Part shown: positions 6,343 to 7,972 of the stretch, in pieces
How the letters are laid out: every line of letters begins with the position of its first letter
Position numbering within the stretch: position 1 is the first letter of the stretch
Origin: Candidatus Sulfotelmatobacter sp.
GTDB taxonomy: Bacteria > Acidobacteriota > Terriglobia > Terriglobales > SbA1
Direction: 5' to 3'
Assembly (NCBI GenBank): GCA_030151135.1
Contig: JASLEQ010000423.1
Location: forward strand, 1-7,972
DNA: 7,972 nucleotides
The notes under the pieces: model-generated
Seen by the model: only the letters and a program-made list of their open reading frames with translations
What the model was told of the DNA's origin: nothing
Databases searched by the model: none
Translations under genes and position numbers: made by a program

Positions 6343-7500
6343 ATGATCACTCGCCGCAATTTCATTGTTGCCAGCGGAATGACTGCACTCGCCTCGACTC
6401 GGGTCTTCGGCGCGAACGACACGATTCGCGTCGGCGTCATCGGTGCGGGACAACGCATGAAAGGACTGCTCGATGCCGCGAGCAAAGCGGGAACGTACCA
6501 GATCGTCGCGGTGAGCGATGTGTACGGGCCGCATCGCGACGCTGTGAAAGAACGTTCCAACGGCGAGGCCACGGCTCATCTCGATTACCGCGAAGTGCTC
6601 GACAAGAACGTCGACGCAGTAATCATCGCCTCTCCCGATCACTGGCATGTGCAGATGGCGGTCGACGCGCTGAAAGCGGGCAAAGATGTCTATCTCGAGA
6701 AGCCGGTCACGCACACCGTTGAAGAAGGCGCAGTCCTCACAAAAGCCGTTCGCTCGAGCAAGCAGGTGTTGCAGTGCGGTATGCAGCAGCGCAGCTGGAC
6801 GCATTTCCGCGATGCCGTCGAGTTGATCCAGGCTGGGAGCGTCGGACGTGTCGTTCAGGTTCGCACTTACTGGTGGCAGAACTACTCGCGCAGTTGGGCT
6901 ATGAAGCCGCTCGATCGACAGGCGCTGGATTGGAAGGCGTGGCTTGGATCCGCGCCGGAGCAGCCGTTCAGCGACGAGAAGTTCGCGCACTGGCGCTGGT
7001 TCTGGAACTTTGGCGGCGGAGCCATGACCGATCTCTTCACCCATTGGATCGACGTCGTGCATTGGGCAATGAAGTCCGATCAGCCGCGTCACGCTTTTAT
7101 GCTGGGGGACAAATATGTCTTCGAGCAGTGGGATTGTCCTGACACAATCCAAGCCGCGTTCCGCTATCCCGGATTCGATGTGGTGTACGAAGGCATGATG
7201 AGCTCTTCCATCGATGATGGAGGTCTTGAGTTCCGCGGGACCGAAGCGACGCTGAAGATCGATCGCGGCGGGTTCACCGTGTTCCGCGAAGGAGTGCAAC
7301 GCGATCAGAATCCGGTGATGAGCGATCACAGCTTTCGCGACGGCACCATCGATCACATGGCGAACTTCTTCGACTGCGTAAAGAGCCGCAAGGAACCGAA
7401 TGCTCCGGTAGAAACTGGAGTCGCGGCAGCTCGCGCGGGTCACATCGGAAATCTCGCCTACAGCAAAGGCGGGCAATTTACTTGGCCAGCGAAGTCGTAA
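6343..7500 (+). CDS. Tat-exported Gfo/Idh/MocA-family oxidoreductase
   Basis: This 385-residue protein starts at the ATG at 6343, fixed by GGAGG 7 bases upstream; the frame is open a further 19 codons, but those resemble nothing. The N-terminus is a twin-arginine signal (TRRNFIVASGMTALAS, R4-R5, likely cut near VFGA), implying export in folded form with bound NAD(P). The Rossmann domain begins at TIRVGVIGAGQRM (27-39), with the dinucleotide-binding glycines in GVIGAG. IIASPDHWH (94-102) and EKPVTH (119-124), holding the family's conserved active-site Lys120, follow. The C-terminal alpha/beta domain has GGGAMTDLFTHWIDVVHW (224-241), whose D230, H234, D237 and H240 form the substrate pocket pattern of this subgroup. 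Such enzymes oxidise or isomerise sugars and glycosides, often at C3. It is divergent from the DUF1080 gene, its likely partner. Substrate and electron acceptor are unknown. Length is normal and the gene is intact. Confidence 0.92.
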   Translation: MITRRNFIVASGMTALASTRVFGANDTIRVGVIGAGQRMKGLLDAASKAGTYQIVAVSDVYGPHRDAVKERSNGEATAHLDYREVLDKNVDAVIIASPDHWHVQMAVDALKAGKDVYLEKPVTHTVEEGAVLTKAVRSSKQVLQCGMQQRSWTHFRDAVELIQAGSVGRVVQVRTYWWQNYSRSWAMKPLDRQALDWKAWLGSAPEQPFSDEKFAHWRWFWNFGGGAMTDLFTHWIDVVHWAMKSDQPRHAFMLGDKYVFEQWDCPDTIQAAFRYPGFDVVYEGMMSSSIDDGGLEFRGTEATLKIDRGGFTVFREGVQRDQNPVMSDHSFRDGTIDHMANFFDCVKSRKEPNAPVETGVAAARAGHIGNLAYSKGGQFTWPAKS

Positions 7501-7563
7501 CTCGCACGGCGTAACGCGCTCTGCGATGGATGTGGACCGCGAAGGAAATCGCACCCGAAATTT

Positions 7564-7578
7564 TTCCCATTATGGGAA
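7564..7578. repeat. 15-bp inverted repeat
   Basis: TTCCCAT and ATGGGAA flank one central T, immediately after a run of five T (7561-7565), 63 bases after the oxidoreductase stop codon. As RNA the arms would form a short hairpin only with some central pairs opened. It is not followed by a T-run on either strand, so a standard terminator is unlikely; a protein-binding site or part of a dispersed element is possible. Confidence 0.45.
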
Positions 7579-7592
7579 TGGTGGGACGAACC

Positions 7593-7612
7593 GGGGGTTA
7601 CCCCCTCCCCCC
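7593..7612. repeat. GC-only inverted repeat followed by a C-tract
   Basis: GGGGGT and ACCCCC flank a central T (7593-7605). They are followed by a T and six more C residues to 7612. The minus strand here has runs of six and five G (7607-7612 and 7601-7605) close together, so alternative structures are possible. Such strong local G/C strand bias stands out from the coding sequence around it. Confidence 0.45.
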
Positions 7613-7842
7613 GAATCTCTGGAATCAGCGATTTGCGGCGAAATACACGAAAAATCTATGGCGCACAATAAGTTACGGGCAAAATCTTGAGCTCAAAGGA
7701 CTTAGCTGAGCTTTCCTAAGAAGGTCGGTACGGTTCATCGCACGCCTGCCTGCGCGATCATTCCGCATAGAGGTTTCCAGCGCAATGACGTGGATCACAA
7801 ATGTGTCGAGGGCCCTCGCAAAATTAAGAATTAAAAGCCCTT

Positions 7843-7972
7843 CTAGTCGAGAAAATTTTGAACGGTGTTGGGGCGCGGGATTTGTGCGGCGAGGGTGGTA
7901 TTTTCAAGCATTCGGAAGTTTGGCGGCGATTCACGGCGATGATTGAGGCGTCCCCACGCTTCCATGCAGCTA
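7843..7972 (-). CDS. Possible C-terminal fragment of an unknown protein (runs off right edge)
   Basis: The minus strand is open from the right edge to a TAG at 7843-7845, giving 42 residues ending NTTLAAQIPRPNTVQNFLD. An internal ATG lies at 7965 with no clear ribosome site. I recognise no family. The composition is plausible for protein, but an open frame of this length is common by chance in DNA of this GC content. If it is real, the palindrome CGAGGGCCCTCG at 7807-7818 would lie about 25 bases past its stop codon. Confidence 0.25.
   Translation of the reverse strand, partial: SCMEAWGRLNHRRESPPNFRMLENTTLAAQIPRPNTVQNFLD

Larger units (their letters stand above)
7501..7842. other. Non-coding stretch downstream of the oxidoreductase, rich in short palindromes
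   Basis: I see no convincing gene in these 342 bases. A 54-codon plus-strand frame (7526-7690) lacks a ribosome site and contains a run of four prolines made by a C-tract. The region contains TTCCCAT-T-ATGGGAA (7564-7578), GGGGGT-T-ACCCCC (7593-7605) running into a C-rich tract to 7612, and CGAGGGCCCTCG (7807-7818), followed by AT-rich sequence. This could be a transcription end zone or a copy of a dispersed intergenic element; with one copy in view this is not decidable. Confidence 0.5.

Noticed and set aside
6232..7554. A 440-codon open frame on the minus strand opposite the Gfo/Idh/MocA gene
   Set aside because: It mirrors the coding strand of a clear enzyme gene, resembles no protein family, runs over the divergent promoter and into the DUF1080 start, and is the kind of long antisense frame expected from codon bias in GC-rich genes.
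7526..7690. A 54-codon plus-strand frame downstream of the oxidoreductase
   Set aside because: There is no ribosome site, the proline run comes from the C-tract element, and nothing resembles a known small protein.
7807..7818. CGAGGGCCCTCG as an intrinsic terminator
   Set aside because: It is a loopless 12-bp palindrome that would fold into only a 4-bp stem, and no T-run follows on either strand.
7939..7972. Possible start of a plus-strand gene at the right edge
   Set aside because: Only 11 codons are visible, with no clear ribosome site, so it cannot be supported.

Overview
This 7,972-base window looks like chromosomal DNA from a free-living bacterium with moderately high GC. The gene content points to Acidobacteriota (Terriglobia / Koribacter-like): futalosine-pathway menaquinone synthesis (mqnC), a divergent pair of a Tat-exported Gfo/Idh/MocA oxidoreductase and a secreted PF06439 (DUF1080) protein, an exported TPR protein and a polysaccharide-lyase-fold protein. 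This is an inference from gene families; there is no rRNA or other phylogenetic marker here, and Planctomycetota or Verrucomicrobiota are not excluded.

Layout. Six genes from the left edge to about 6265 lie on the minus strand. Reading in their direction (right to left) they are: a secreted DUF1080 / 3-keto-disaccharide hydrolase-like protein (6265-5465), a secreted TPR protein (5185-3698), a PIG-L/LmbE-type deacetylase (3532-2732), mqnC (2565-1519), a 70-residue zinc-ribbon protein (1431-1219) and a polysaccharide-lyase-fold protein (1197-415). A seventh minus-strand gene, the N-terminal part of a secreted YtcJ-like amidohydrolase, starts at 316 and runs off the left edge. The only clear plus-strand gene is the Gfo/Idh/MocA oxidoreductase (6343-7500), divergent from the DUF1080 gene. 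From 7501 to the right edge no gene can be assigned firmly. That stretch holds several short palindromes, a C-rich element and possibly the C-terminal end of a minus-strand ORF.

How the genes fit together. The only pair with a clear functional link is the divergent oxidoreductase and DUF1080 genes. Both products carry export signals, and both families are associated with oxidising a sugar at C3 and cleaving the 3-keto-glycoside. A 15-bp near-perfect palindrome (6288-6302) sits almost midway between the two start codons and is a good operator candidate. The other minus-strand genes are mostly separated by 87-280 bp and probably belong to several transcription units. The zinc-ribbon and lyase-fold genes are 21 bp apart and are probably co-transcribed. 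I see no mobile element, CRISPR array, tRNA or rRNA, and no convincing unknown multi-gene system. The points most worth checking are the divergent sugar module with its palindrome, an Arg where I expect a conserved His in the lyase-fold protein, the small zinc ribbon beside mqnC, and the structured non-coding tail.
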